A stretch of 48,137 nt of DNA from Sulfitobacter sp. DFL-14 (GCF_003335585.1 NZ_QBFD01000025.1:41625-89761), one strand, 5' to 3'; shown: positions 1 through 8,061, numbered from the stretch's first letter. Translations and numbers: made by a program. The notes: generated by a model from the sequence alone, not told the origin.

Positions 1-1
1 C

Positions 2-1333
2 AAGATCACCCTCGATGTCGCCCAGGTGCTCACCCTGACTGACACCCTGCCCCGCGAGATGGAGGCGCTGGACCTTGCAACCGACCAAGGTTTCAACGCT
101 GACCGCCTGCGCCGCCAGCTGCTCGAAGGAAACGTGCCCTCCAACGACCGGCGGGTCAAATACATCGGGCTGGACCTCTACCAGGCCGAAGGCGGCAAGA
201 TGGACGAAGATCTGTTCAGCGACCAGTCGGTGCTGCACAATGTCGAACTGGTCGACAAGCTGTTCAAGACAAAGCTGACAAAGGCCGCAGAGGATCTGCA
301 AGAAGCCGAAGGGTTTGCCCAGGTCACGCCAATCTTCGAAACCTGGCTGGGCTACCAGCACACCGAAGGGTTGCGCCGCATTTACCGGAAGTCGATCGAT
401 CTGCCCGCGGCGGATGAGGAGCGGTACAACGACCTCTGCGAGATCGGAAATGAGCAGGAGTTCACACCCGAGGAAGAGGCCGAATTCGACGCGCTTGAAG
501 CCCGGATGGCTGGCGATTACGACGACGATGAACGCAGCGCTGCTACGGCTTTCGTCCTTGTCGACAGCCATGGCAAAGTGGAGATGGCGGGTGCATACCT
601 CCCCATGAAGCCAGCCTCTTCCGGCAGCGGGCACGATGCCAGCGGCGGCCAGGTCGCGGCAAAGCCGCCGATCACGCAGGGCGGTATCGACGATTTGCAC
701 ATCATCCAGCGGCTGGCGCTGCAGACCGAAATGCTGCGCCGACCGGATCTCGCCATCGATCTGCTGGCCTTCCAGCTTTGGCACGAAATGACCAGCTGGT
801 CAGGGCCCTTCAATCTGCAGGCAAATGAACAAACCAGCCTGCCGTCAGACACTGCCGCCATTACGATCGACAAGCGCATCACCGGCGAGGACGACGAACC
901 TCTTGGCCCGCTGGGCGCGGACATTGCAGCCGCCTTCACCGCCTTCCTGGACAAGGGCAAGAAGCACCGCAATACCGTGCTGACAGAGGCCTTGGTGCGC
1001 TGCATGAACGCCCCCTCCGGCGCCCGCATCAACGCGGCGATGCTCCAGTCGCTGGAGATCTCGCCCCGCAGCATCTGGACACCCACAGCCGAGAACTTCT
1101 TCAAGGCCTGCCGGTCCGAGACCCTGGACAGCATCTGGCGCGAACTGGCGATCACAGAAGACCGCGCCGACCAGATGGAACGCTTCGCAAAGCTGAAGGT
1201 CGGCGAGAAGCGCAAAGAGCTCGAAGCACTCTTCAATGATGCCAGCACACAGGAAGCTCTGGGCCTGAGCCGCGCCGAGGTCGCCGCGATCGACGCCTGG
1301 CTGCCGGACGCGATCAGGGGAGCCTTGACATGA
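2..1333 (+). CDS. ParB/RepB-like partition protein, C-terminal part (5' truncated by window)
   Basis: The reading frame is open from base 2, eight codons ahead of the first internal GTG (26), so the gene starts outside the window. What remains (about 443 residues) resembles the long C-terminal region of plasmid- and phage-type ParB/Spo0J-like proteins. It has a segment of the type 'KYIGLDLYQAEGGKMDEDLF' followed by a helical acidic stretch rich in Glu and Asp around residues 130-170. The N-terminal ParB nuclease-like domain that would prove the assignment is not visible. The stop codon overlaps the next start (ATGA at 1330-1333), so the two genes are probably translationally coupled. In such elements these proteins are thought to act in partition, DNA binding or replication control; the role here is inferred. 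Confidence 0.7.
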   Translation, partial: KITLDVAQVLTLTDTLPREMEALDLATDQGFNADRLRRQLLEGNVPSNDRRVKYIGLDLYQAEGGKMDEDLFSDQSVLHNVELVDKLFKTKLTKAAEDLQEAEGFAQVTPIFETWLGYQHTEGLRRIYRKSIDLPAADEERYNDLCEIGNEQEFTPEEEAEFDALEARMAGDYDDDERSAATAFVLVDSHGKVEMAGAYLPMKPASSGSGHDASGGQVAAKPPITQGGIDDLHIIQRLALQTEMLRRPDLAIDLLAFQLWHEMTSWSGPFNLQANEQTSLPSDTAAITIDKRITGEDDEPLGPLGADIAAAFTAFLDKGKKHRNTVLTEALVRCMNAPSGARINAAMLQSLEISPRSIWTPTAENFFKACRSETLDSIWRELAITEDRADQMERFAKLKVGEKRKELEALFNDASTQEALGLSRAEVAAIDAWLPDAIRGALT

Positions 1334-1869
1334 TCGTCACTCAGGAATGGACCCACCAGCTGACCTGCATGCAGCAGACTGTTCTGCTCACCGCAGTGCG
1401 CGGCCCAGATGGCGTCGCCAAATATCATCCTTCGAAGTTCATGCTGCGCTGGTATCGCCGCTGTGTCCTGCTGGGCGCCCTGGATCACAACATGTTTGAA
1501 AACCCGTTCGACCCGCGCGGCGGCAGCTTCACCGGGCCAAGTTTCGATGATCCGGCAGGGAAGTGCATGTATGTGCACCCCGGTAAAGAAACTCCCGGCT
1601 GGCATGTCCCGATGCAGAAGGTCTTCGACAGCTACCTGCAATCGTTGGACGAACTGCCACACCACTTTCAGCTGCACTTCATGCATGCCGCCGAGATCGT
1701 CGGCTACAAGCACCCCGATCCGCTGATCCGAAGCTGGTGGCACTACGTCTACCGTGAACTGGCCAACGATATGCACCTGAACATCGAAAGCGAGGCCGAC
1801 CTCGACTACCGCCTTGGTGACAGCGAGGACCAGTGGCGCGAAAAGAGCAGCGAGGCGACACAGCGATGA
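1330..1869 (+). CDS. Hypothetical phage/element protein, 179 aa
   Basis: The ORF begins at the ATG that overlaps the stop of the ParB-like gene and ends overlapping the next small ORF. The protein is rich in aromatic residues and His (many Trp, Tyr, His), has no obvious signal peptide or membrane segment, and contains no motif I recognise. Its tight packing within the plus-strand operon supports that it is real. An ORF on the opposite strand covering 517-1776 is a codon-bias shadow. Function unknown. Confidence 0.65.
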   Translation: MIVTQEWTHQLTCMQQTVLLTAVRGPDGVAKYHPSKFMLRWYRRCVLLGALDHNMFENPFDPRGGSFTGPSFDDPAGKCMYVHPGKETPGWHVPMQKVFDSYLQSLDELPHHFQLHFMHAAEIVGYKHPDPLIRSWWHYVYRELANDMHLNIESEADLDYRLGDSEDQWREKSSEATQR

Positions 1870-1937
1870 TCTTAGATCTGCTCTTGATCGCCCTGGTCAC
1901 GTCGCTGTACGCCCTGATGGTCGAGGTGGCGCGATGA
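1866..1937 (+). CDS. Putative 23-aa hydrophobic micropeptide
   Basis: This short ORF begins at an ATG that overlaps the stop of the 179-aa gene (ATGA) and ends at a TGA that overlaps the ATG of the DUF5131 gene at 1934. The product reads MILDLLLIALVTSLYALMVE plus three residues, so it could form a single short membrane helix. It fills exactly the gap between two genes that otherwise overlap head to tail, which is the main argument for translation. It may instead act only as a ribosome-coupling bridge. No homology can be judged at this size. Confidence 0.35.
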   Translation: MILDLLLIALVTSLYALMVEVAR

Positions 1938-3019
1938 CCAACCAGACCAAGATCGAATGGACGGACTTCACGGTCAATTTCTGGGAGGGCTGTCAGAAGG
2001 TCGGCCCAGGTTGCGATTTCTGCTATGCCGAGGCGCGGAACGTGCGGTTCAGGGGAGACAATTGGGGTCCGGGTAAGCCCCGGCGCAAGGTAAAAGGCGG
2101 CATCGCCAAGCTTCGCAAGATCAATCGGGGCGCGAAGGCATTCCACGCCAAGCATGGCCGCTGGCCGCGCGTGTTCTGTTCCAGCCTGTCAGACATCTTT
2201 GACAATGCGGTGCCGGATGAATGGCGCGTCGAGGCCTTCAACGAAATTGAGCTGGCGCGCGATTGCCGGATCCAGTTGCTGACCAAGCGTGTCGGTAACG
2301 TCGAAAAGATGGCCCGCGACATTTGGGACTGCGGTCGATGGCCGCAGCATGTGGGCCTGATGATCACGGTTGTGAACCAAGCCGAGGCAGATCGGGACAT
2401 TCCGAAGCTGCTGGACCTCAAGGCGCGGTTGGGTATTCCGTGGGTCGGGTTGTCGATGGAACCGCTTCTGGGGCCGGTGGATTTGGAGAAAATTGGCAAC
2501 CGCCATTCCATCCGTACAGTGTTCCCCGATGTGGTAGCCCTTGAAGAGGATCATATGCGTCCTGAACCGATAAGTGGTTTTCAGATCAATGCAATCGGCA
2601 CACCGCATCCTGGCCAGGGCGTTTGCTATTACCAAACACCTAACCATCTCGGCGGCTTCTCCGTTGGAAGTCAACGATGGCCACATCTCGATTGGGTGAT
2701 CGTCGGCGGCGAAAGCGGCCCGCACGCGCGGCCCATGCACCCCGATTGGGTCCGCAGTCTGCGCGACCAGTGCGCGGCTGCTGGCACGCCGTTCCTATTC
2801 AAGCAGTGGGGCGAGTGGGTTCAGGCCTATTACACAGTCTGCCCCGATAGTGACATGAGCAGGAACAAGGCGGTTTGGCTGGGCTGGGATGGCAATCAGG
2901 CGAAACCTTCCCATAACGGCCTAGAAGATCCAATCGGCGTAATCCGCATCGGCAAAAAGCGCGCCGGTCGCTTGCTGGATGGCGTCGAGCACAACGGATT
3001 TCCGGGGGCGCTGACATGA
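1934..3019 (+). CDS. DUF5131 (phage Gp37/Gp68) family protein
   Basis: The 361-aa product starts at the ATG overlapping the previous TGA; an upstream in-frame extension to 1814 is ignored. The N-terminus 'TKIEWTDFTVNFWEGC' and the cysteine cluster C-x6-C-x2-C (GCQKVGPGCDFCYA) at residues about 19-29 are hallmarks of the Gp37Gp68/DUF5131 family. That family is common in phages and mobile elements, and its Cys cluster and fold suggest a relationship to radical-SAM-like enzymes. Further family features are 'FCSSLSDIFD', 'LTKRVGNV', 'GLSMEPLLGP' and 'VIVGGESGPHARPMHPDWVR'. The biochemical role is not established. The gene overlaps the DUF4326 gene by four bases. Confidence 0.85.
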   Translation: MTNQTKIEWTDFTVNFWEGCQKVGPGCDFCYAEARNVRFRGDNWGPGKPRRKVKGGIAKLRKINRGAKAFHAKHGRWPRVFCSSLSDIFDNAVPDEWRVEAFNEIELARDCRIQLLTKRVGNVEKMARDIWDCGRWPQHVGLMITVVNQAEADRDIPKLLDLKARLGIPWVGLSMEPLLGPVDLEKIGNRHSIRTVFPDVVALEEDHMRPEPISGFQINAIGTPHPGQGVCYYQTPNHLGGFSVGSQRWPHLDWVIVGGESGPHARPMHPDWVRSLRDQCAAAGTPFLFKQWGEWVQAYYTVCPDSDMSRNKAVWLGWDGNQAKPSHNGLEDPIGVIRIGKKRAGRLLDGVEHNGFPGALT

Positions 3020-3357
3020 CCCCCGCCCGGATCCAGCTGCGCCGCACAAAGGGATGGCGCATGCCACCGAACACCATCAACGTCGCGCGTGGACCGGGCA
3101 GGCTCTGGGGCAATCCCTTTATTGTCGGCGTCCACGGCGATGCTGCGGCCTGCGTGAAGCGGTTCGAGGATCTGGCTACAGGGCTGATCGACATGGCGAC
3201 CCAGCCAGCACCGGCCTACGCCGACCAGGCGAATACCCAGCACACCCTGCGCACCCGACTTCACGAGCTGCGCGGCAAAAACCTTGCCTGCTGGTGCGCG
3301 CCCGACGCGCCCTGTCACGCTGACGTGCTGCTGAAACTGACAAACCGGAGGGAATGA
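3016..3357 (+). CDS. DUF4326 domain protein
   Basis: The 113-aa product has the pattern of DUF4326: an N-terminal 'RIQLRRTKGWRMPPNTINVA' stretch, then 'WGNPF', and a C-terminal 'LRGKNLACWCAPDAPCHADV' segment with closely spaced Cys and His residues that could bind metal. The family is small, widespread in phages and integrative elements, and of unknown function. It overlaps the DUF5131 gene by four bases (ATGA) and is followed after three bases by the excisionase-like gene, so it belongs to the same operon. Confidence 0.8.
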   Translation: MTPARIQLRRTKGWRMPPNTINVARGPGRLWGNPFIVGVHGDAAACVKRFEDLATGLIDMATQPAPAYADQANTQHTLRTRLHELRGKNLACWCAPDAPCHADVLLKLTNRRE

Positions 3358-3360
3358 GCC

Positions 3361-3561
3361 GTGCCGTCCCTGTCCTTCACGCCAAGACTACTGCCCGCGC
3401 CCCAGGCGGCGCATTACCTTGGCGTGAGCGAAAGCAAGCTCAGGGAGCTAAAATTGCCCCGGAAAGTTTTGGACGGAAAACGGCTTTATGACCGCATCGA
3501 CCTTGACGCCTACGCCGACGGCCTTGCTATTGAAGGGGAGCCAATTGCGAATGGATGGTGA
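3361..3561 (+). CDS. Excisionase-like (AlpA/MerR-type) helix-turn-helix protein
   Basis: The 66-aa product starts at GTG (3361). The core 'PAPQAAHYLGVSESKLREL' is a winged-helix/HTH of the excisionase type, followed by 'RLYDRIDLDAYADGL', the usual C-terminal half of such proteins. It lies directly before the integrase and overlaps it by 11 bases, the standard Xis-Int arrangement. It probably directs excision and may repress the int promoter. The assignment rests on size, motif and position. Confidence 0.8.
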   Translation: MPSLSFTPRLLPAPQAAHYLGVSESKLRELKLPRKVLDGKRLYDRIDLDAYADGLAIEGEPIANGW

Positions 3562-4657
3562 GATGCGCCTGCGATTCCCCGGATTGATGGAAGAACGGCT
3601 GCCGAGTGGGGCATACCGCTTCCGGGTCCGAGTGAAGGGAGACAAGAGCCGGAAGATCACCCTGCCCTGCGGTCCTGAAGATCCCGAGTTCCAGGACGCC
3701 TATGCGGCCGCCAGAAGAGGCATCAAGCCCGCGAGCACGACAAAGGCGCCACATATCCAGCCCGGCACGGTAGGGTGGCTGGTGAGTGCGTACATGCGAC
3801 ACCTCGAAGAGCTGGTGAGGTCTGGCAACGCGTCGAACCTGACGCTGAAGCAACGCCGCGGTCTGGCGGACAGGCTGCTGGATCAGAAGAGCACCTCCGG
3901 CCGATCCAAGGGCATGCCCTACCGCGAGCTGCCCATTATGATCCCGGAAAGCGAACTGTTGGCGTTGGTGGACAGCATGATGGCCACGCCAGGTGCCGCG
4001 AAGAACATGATGAAGCTGGTGAAGGCGATGTACGCATGGGCAGTGCCGCGCAACCACTGCCCCTACAACCCCGCCGCTGGCATCAAGGTCGCGTACAAGA
4101 ACCAGGGCGGTGCAAAGCCGTGGACGATCGAGGACCTGGAGAAATTCCGCCGCCGACATCCCATTGGAACCATGCCGCATCTGGCACTGACACTGTTCAT
4201 GTTCACGGCGTGCAGGATATCCTGCGCCGTGACCCTCGGTCGGGCGATGGAACAAACGATTGAAGGAGAGCCATGGCTTTCCTGGCATCCACGGAAGAAG
4301 GGGTCGCGACCTGTCGAGATCCCCATCCTGCCACCACTTCAGAAAGCGATCAGAGCGCAGAAGCTGGTCGGCTCGACCTATCTGCTGACATCGAAGGGCC
4401 AGCCGTTCGCGAGCCCGGAAGGGCTGCGCAACGCCCTACAAAAATGGTGCGACGAGGCCGACATCGAGGGCAAGAGTTCCCATGGCATCCGAAAGGCGGC
4501 CGGCCATCTGATGGCTATCATGGGCGCCACCCAATACGAGATCATGTCAGTTCATGGACATGCCCAGGCGAGCACGTCTCAGATCTACACCGACGGCGTC
4601 GAGCGCCGATCATTGGCCCGCCAGGCGTCCTCGAAATTGGCTGGAATGGATTGGTAA
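3551..4657 (+). CDS. Tyrosine recombinase / integrase of element A
   Basis: The start chosen is the ATG at 3551 within the end of the xis-like gene (368 aa); the longer frame back to 3488 would overlap xis more deeply. Residues 1-90 hold an arm-type DNA-binding region, a SAM-like core-binding domain follows, and the catalytic domain is C-terminal. The catalytic set is visible: Arg in 'FTACRIS', His-x-x-Arg in 'HGIRKAAG', the second His in 'VHGHAQAST' and the nucleophile Tyr in 'QIYTDG'. It should therefore be active. It would integrate and excise element A at an attachment site immediately downstream, consistent with the tRNA-end-like sequences at 4659-4757. Confidence 0.9.
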   Translation: MDGEMRLRFPGLMEERLPSGAYRFRVRVKGDKSRKITLPCGPEDPEFQDAYAAARRGIKPASTTKAPHIQPGTVGWLVSAYMRHLEELVRSGNASNLTLKQRRGLADRLLDQKSTSGRSKGMPYRELPIMIPESELLALVDSMMATPGAAKNMMKLVKAMYAWAVPRNHCPYNPAAGIKVAYKNQGGAKPWTIEDLEKFRRRHPIGTMPHLALTLFMFTACRISCAVTLGRAMEQTIEGEPWLSWHPRKKGSRPVEIPILPPLQKAIRAQKLVGSTYLLTSKGQPFASPEGLRNALQKWCDEADIEGKSSHGIRKAAGHLMAIMGATQYEIMSVHGHAQASTSQIYTDGVERRSLARQASSKLAGMDW

Positions 4658-4658
4658 G

Positions 4659-4689
4659 GTGCCCCACGCTCGAATCCGGCGTGGGGCAC
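4659..4689 (+). terminator. Perfect 11-bp hairpin after integrase A (terminator or att remnant)
   Basis: GTGCCCCACGC and GCGTGGGGCAC pair perfectly around a 9-nt loop one base after the integrase stop. There is no T-run on the plus side, so it is an atypical terminator. The right half with the loop (TCGAATCC-GGC-GTGGGGC-A-CA) also resembles the T-loop, T-stem and acceptor strand of a tRNA 3' end. It may thus be an attachment-site remnant. Confidence 0.5.
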
Positions 4690-4739
4690 AATTCTAAAAA
4701 TCAGTTTAAGAACAGACTGGTAGAATTTTCCGTCAAGTC

Positions 4740-4757
4740 CTGCCGGGCCTACCAAAC
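4740..4757 (+). repeat. attL-like direct repeat of element B
   Basis: CTGCCGGGCCTACCA (4740-4754) recurs exactly at 14532-14546; with one mismatch the match extends to 18 bp. With the bases just upstream (TCAAGT-C) it looks like the 3' half of a tRNA: T-loop, T-stem CCTGC, acceptor CGGGCCT, discriminator A, then CCA. The 5' T-stem partner is missing, as expected for a truncated copy at an element junction. It lies in the 104-bp space between two convergent integrase genes. Confidence 0.7.
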
Positions 4758-4761
4758 GCCA

Positions 4762-5877
4762 TTATTTATCCTTTTCTTTCAGCTGGTTGGATGGATTTCT
4801 GACGAACCTCAAGGGGTGGTTCGTCAAATTCTGTTCGGCTTTTGTGCCGTCCAGTCTTGAAAACGCCGAGTCGGCCAGATCGCGGCGACCGAACGTTTCG
4901 CAATACTTCTGAGCCATCGCCAAGGTGACTTGGCCGCTCACTGACATAATCTCAAATGGGGTGCCGCCCGCCTCTGCAATCCGGCGACAGATCGCTTTGC
5001 GCAGCCCATGCGATGAACACAAGGGCAGTCCGGCTTTGTCGCACCACTTGCGCATGGATGATCCCAAACCGGCCCGTGTTCTTGCTTTCCCGTGACGTGT
5101 TTCCAGAAAGGTGAAGGTCGCAGGGCAGGCATTGATCGCATCGGAAAGCGCCGGGTGCATCGGGATATCCACCAGAACGCCGGACGGGTTTTTTTTGGTT
5201 TTCTGGCGACGATAGCTGATCCGACCGTCCTTGACGTTTGCTGGCCCCAGCTTCACAGCGTCTACCTTGGCTGCACCAGTGTAGAGCATCAACGTCATGC
5301 ACATGTGTGCCGGGGTTCCGATCTTGTGGACCTGATAGAACCGGGCAATCTCGCCCTCATCCCATGTGTGGAAACCATCGGTTGTCGTGGTGAATTTCTT
5401 GACGCCCTTTACCGGGTTCGCAGCTATCCATTCCATCTGGACGGCAAGGTCCAGCATCTGCGAAAGCCGCTTGAGCATCTTGTTGGCCTGCACCGGTGTG
5501 TCGTGCATCTCAGCCTTGATCGCCATCACATGGCGGACCTTAAGGTGAGCGACACGCTTTTTCCCATGCTTGCGGCGCAGTGGTTCAATCACGCTGCGAT
5601 AGTCGGCACGGGTGGCTTCTTCGATTGTCGGAAAGTGCAGCTTGTAGAAGTGCGCCACCAGATCATCCAAGCTACCAGGGACGGTGCGCCCTGCCCCGAT
5701 CTGGCCTTTCACCTTGCTGCCATTCTCTGCATCCTGATAGCGGCGTTCAAATTCATCACTGCCATAGTCTGTGCCAAGTTCAGCGGTGAAGCCTTTGACG
5801 CGATACCGCCAACGGCGCTTACCGTGACGGTCACGGTAAGGCTTTGCATGGGGATATTTGTCAGACCGCTTTTTCAC
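4762..5877 (-). CDS. Tyrosine recombinase / integrase of element B, possibly weakened active site
   Basis: The start is taken as the GTG at 5877 (VKKRSDKYPHAKPYRD...), directly after the stop of the 54-aa gene; the frame stays open to 6012, but that would overlap the small gene and the portal. The 371-aa product has an N-terminal arm-binding region, a core-binding domain and a C-terminal catalytic domain. His-x-x-Arg is present in 'SSHGLRKA' and the Tyr in 'AQKYCE'. However, the first Arg box reads 'YTGAAKVDAV', where TGxR is normal, and the second His box reads 'VSGQVTLA', where GH is normal. These changes could impair catalysis, or may be a subfamily variation. It points left toward the attL-like repeat. 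Confidence 0.85.
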   Translation of the reverse strand: MKKRSDKYPHAKPYRDRHGKRRWRYRVKGFTAELGTDYGSDEFERRYQDAENGSKVKGQIGAGRTVPGSLDDLVAHFYKLHFPTIEEATRADYRSVIEPLRRKHGKKRVAHLKVRHVMAIKAEMHDTPVQANKMLKRLSQMLDLAVQMEWIAANPVKGVKKFTTTTDGFHTWDEGEIARFYQVHKIGTPAHMCMTLMLYTGAAKVDAVKLGPANVKDGRISYRRQKTKKNPSGVLVDIPMHPALSDAINACPATFTFLETRHGKARTRAGLGSSMRKWCDKAGLPLCSSHGLRKAICRRIAEAGGTPFEIMSVSGQVTLAMAQKYCETFGRRDLADSAFSRLDGTKAEQNLTNHPLRFVRNPSNQLKEKDK

Positions 5878-5878
5878 C

Positions 5879-6043
5879 CTAGTCCCAATCGTTTTTGTCT
5901 TCGGATATTGCGATTTCTGCAATAACGACAATCTTGCCGTTCCGGTCGATCTCAATTCGCCCGACAGAAATGCCAGCGGCCAAGGCCCCTTTGACAGCGC
6001 GGGTGACATCAACTTGCTTGAATTGAGCAGGTGAATTACCCAT
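5879..6043 (-). CDS. Small conserved integrase-linked protein, 54 aa
   Basis: The start chosen is the ATG at 6043 (MGNSPAQFKQVDVTRAVKG...), overlapping the last eight bases of the portal gene. The stop at 5879-5881 is followed within a base by the GTG of the integrase. The sequence 'DVTRAVKGALAAGISVGRIE' followed by 'IDRNGKIVVIAE' is a pattern I recall as a very short protein preceding phage integrases in alphaproteobacteria. Its function is unknown; a role as an integrase accessory or directionality factor is a guess from position and size. Confidence 0.7.
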   Translation of the reverse strand: MGNSPAQFKQVDVTRAVKGALAAGISVGRIEIDRNGKIVVIAEIAISEDKNDWD

Positions 6044-7259
6044 CGTCGCCCCCTGTGCCAGCGTCACGCGCACCCAGCGGCGTCATATTGAGCGGCGACA
6101 GGTACTCATCGCCCCCCTCGATCTTCGGAAGATTCTCCCATGCGCGGATTTCGTCTGGCGAGAGCCATCCCCATTCCCGGCCAACGCGGTAAGCCTCATA
6201 ACGTGCCTTCATGTCGCCGCGCATCAGCCCAGCAAGGTCATGCTCGATAAAAAGCCGTTTGCGGCCTTCTGTGGTCAGCAGGGCTGCGTTCATGGCCTGC
6301 TCGATCCTCTTTGCCATCGGGGCAAGGCATCGCACCACCAGCGCGCGGCTTTCGCCGTCCACGTTCGAATAGGTCGCGTTGTCAGTAATCCCGACCACGG
6401 TCGGCGGAACATTGAAGATCCTCGCAATATCCATGTTGGTCAGCTTGCGGCTTTCCAAGAATTCGGCATCCTTCGAGGAAAGCGACAGCGGCTTGTAATC
6501 AACGCCGCCGTCCAGGACCAGAAGACCGGAAGTTTCAACCTGCCCTTCGATCCGGTCCCGTAGCTTTTCCAACGCCGATTCCTTCTTGTCGCCGGAAAGC
6601 GGGTTAGGAAAGACCAGCGCTCCTTCGGTGCGGAATGATCGGCCCGCCTGTTTGATTGCCTGCTCTTGCTGGCAAAGTGCCAAGGCAAAGGTCTCACGGG
6701 CCAATTGAATTGGCGAAAGACCCATGACGCCATCAGGACCGATGCGATACCGCAGATGCAGGATTTCTTCCTGGATATGAACGCTGCGCTGCCCACGCTG
6801 CGTTGTCGAAGTGTACCGCAACCGCCCGCTTTCCAGTTTTTCCACCGTCATGTTGGCCGGGTGTATCGGGTGCAGCGCAACCACCTGGCCGCGCCCGTTC
6901 GTCTCAATCCGCGCATAGGCGTTGCCAGCGGTCAGCAGTGAAACAATCAGAAACTCCCTGCCTTCAAAAGCCGTCATTTGATCATTCATCTGATGGTGGA
7001 GGACGCCATAGAGGGGGAGTGAGGTGGCCTGTGTCCTGCCATTGCCTTCCCCGCGCTGGTAGAGGTTGAGGGGCATTGCCGCCAAGTTCTGGCTGATCAC
7101 AGAAAAGCAAGCGTGGGCGACAGCAGTACCAGAGGCCCGCCCAGGATCGACAAAGCCCGTGCCATTGGTGCGCTGTCCAAGAAATTCCGCCAAGGCGGGG
7201 TCGGATGATGTAATGGTGTCCCGGCGCTCAAGGCCAAGGATGCGACCGAGAAAGCTCAT
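6036..7259 (-). CDS. HK97-family phage portal protein
   Basis: The 407-aa product fits the usual length of HK97-type portals. Recognisable parts are the N-terminal 'MSFLGRILGLERRD', a central 'EILHLRYRIGPDGVMGLSPI' segment, and the conserved stretch 'NVPPTVVGITDNATYSN' followed by 'RCLAPMAKRIEQAMN'. The portal forms the dodecameric ring at one capsid vertex through which DNA is packaged. It starts at an ATG that overlaps the protease stop by four bases, and its end overlaps the 54-aa gene. In a canonical HK97 module the portal precedes the protease and capsid; here it is last. Confidence 0.95.
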   Translation of the reverse strand: MSFLGRILGLERRDTITSSDPALAEFLGQRTNGTGFVDPGRASGTAVAHACFSVISQNLAAMPLNLYQRGEGNGRTQATSLPLYGVLHHQMNDQMTAFEGREFLIVSLLTAGNAYARIETNGRGQVVALHPIHPANMTVEKLESGRLRYTSTTQRGQRSVHIQEEILHLRYRIGPDGVMGLSPIQLARETFALALCQQEQAIKQAGRSFRTEGALVFPNPLSGDKKESALEKLRDRIEGQVETSGLLVLDGGVDYKPLSLSSKDAEFLESRKLTNMDIARIFNVPPTVVGITDNATYSNVDGESRALVVRCLAPMAKRIEQAMNAALLTTEGRKRLFIEHDLAGLMRGDMKARYEAYRVGREWGWLSPDEIRAWENLPKIEGGDEYLSPLNMTPLGARDAGTGGDDG

Positions 7260-7789
7260 GTCAGCAGCTCCAAAAGTTTGAGGGTGCGCTGCGCATGTGC
7301 AAGGCCGGGGTGCATATCAGGTTTCGCCCTGGCATGAACAACTGTGTCAGCATAGGCGGGAAAGGCCGCGACAACGCTGATCTCGAACAGGTCCACCGCG
7401 CGCAGCTCGCGCCGGTTGCCGGTCACATTATCGTCCGTAGCGTTGAACCCAAACGACATGCCGCCCAGATCGCCACGCTCGGCCAAGGCCAGCACGTCGC
7501 GGCCCGCTTGGGTGTCCGGTACATCGAGGTCAAAGGCCAGCCCCCGGCTGTCTTCGCTCAGACGCAACGTGCCTGAGCGGGTCCGTGCCAGCACCCGCGC
7601 CGGATCATGGTCCACCAGCGCCAGAATGTCCGTGCGGGTGGCAAGGGTGGACCTAAACGCGCCGGGTGCGATGGTTTCAATCAGATCCCCGCCGATGCGC
7701 GCCTCGGTGCCAAAAAGGGCCGCATAGCCATCCAACCGCCGCCCTTTGGCGCGCAGCTCGGCCGCGCTAAATCTCTTTTCGATGTTCAC
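7256..7789 (-). CDS. HK97-family prohead protease
   Basis: The 177-aa product has the family's start (a short basic N-terminus then 'LDGYAALFGTEA'), the 'ETIAPGAFRSTL' segment, 'ALVDHDPARVLARTRSGTL' containing the catalytic His, and 'GDLGGMSFGF' containing the nucleophile Ser. It would mature the capsid by removing the scaffolding delta domain of the capsid protein. It overlaps the connector and portal genes by four bases each, so the three are translationally coupled. Confidence 0.93.
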   Translation of the reverse strand: MNIEKRFSAAELRAKGRRLDGYAALFGTEARIGGDLIETIAPGAFRSTLATRTDILALVDHDPARVLARTRSGTLRLSEDSRGLAFDLDVPDTQAGRDVLALAERGDLGGMSFGFNATDDNVTGNRRELRAVDLFEISVVAAFPAYADTVVHARAKPDMHPGLAHAQRTLKLLELLT

Positions 7790-8061
7790 AAGCTCACACT
7801 CCGATAGGGGGCAATAAGACGGTCCACCCCCAGAGGGGTGAACCTGAGCTGTTCTGCGTTGGTCGCTTCGCGGTATTCAAAGAAATGACCAACCAGCAAT
7901 AGAACGGCGTGATGCAGCGCTGGCGGAAGCGGATCAGCTGTCATGTCAACGTCGATCGAGGACAGATGATCGGTAGCCGCGTCAATCATGCTGCCAACTT
8001 CATCGTCAAAATCGGTTTCGATGATGCGCAAATGCTGTTTTGCTTCCGCCAGCGTGACCAT
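7786..8061 (-). CDS. Head-tail connector protein (gp6-like)
   Basis: This 91-aa protein begins 'MVTLAEAKQHLRI' and continues with acidic helical segments ('DDEVGSMIDAATDHL') and 'ALHHAVLLLVGHFFEYREA', the pattern of the phage gp6-like/DnaT-type connector that docks below the portal. Its presence matters because it would provide the interface to a tail, although the element encodes no tail. Its ATG overlaps the capsid stop by one base, and its stop overlaps the protease start. Confidence 0.88.
   Translation of the reverse strand: MVTLAEAKQHLRIIETDFDDEVGSMIDAATDHLSSIDVDMTADPLPPALHHAVLLLVGHFFEYREATNAEQLRFTPLGVDRLIAPYRSVSL

Larger units (their letters stand above)
1..4739 (+). mobile_element. 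Right end of an integrated phage-like element (element A)
   Basis: Six plus-strand genes run head to tail with overlapping start and stop codons and end in an excisionase-like gene and a tyrosine integrase. The gene types (ParB-like protein, DUF5131/Gp37-Gp68, DUF4326, Xis, Int) are typical of the early or accessory end of alphaproteobacterial prophages and integrative elements. The left boundary is outside the window. The right boundary is inferred to lie between the integrase stop (4657) and the att-like repeat at 4740. Whether A is a prophage, a satellite or an integrative element cannot be decided from this fragment. Confidence 0.65.

Noticed and set aside
517..1776. A 419-codon minus-strand frame across the start of element A
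   Set aside because: It overlaps two plus-strand genes that are tightly packed with their neighbours, and its product is Ser/Arg-rich without motifs.
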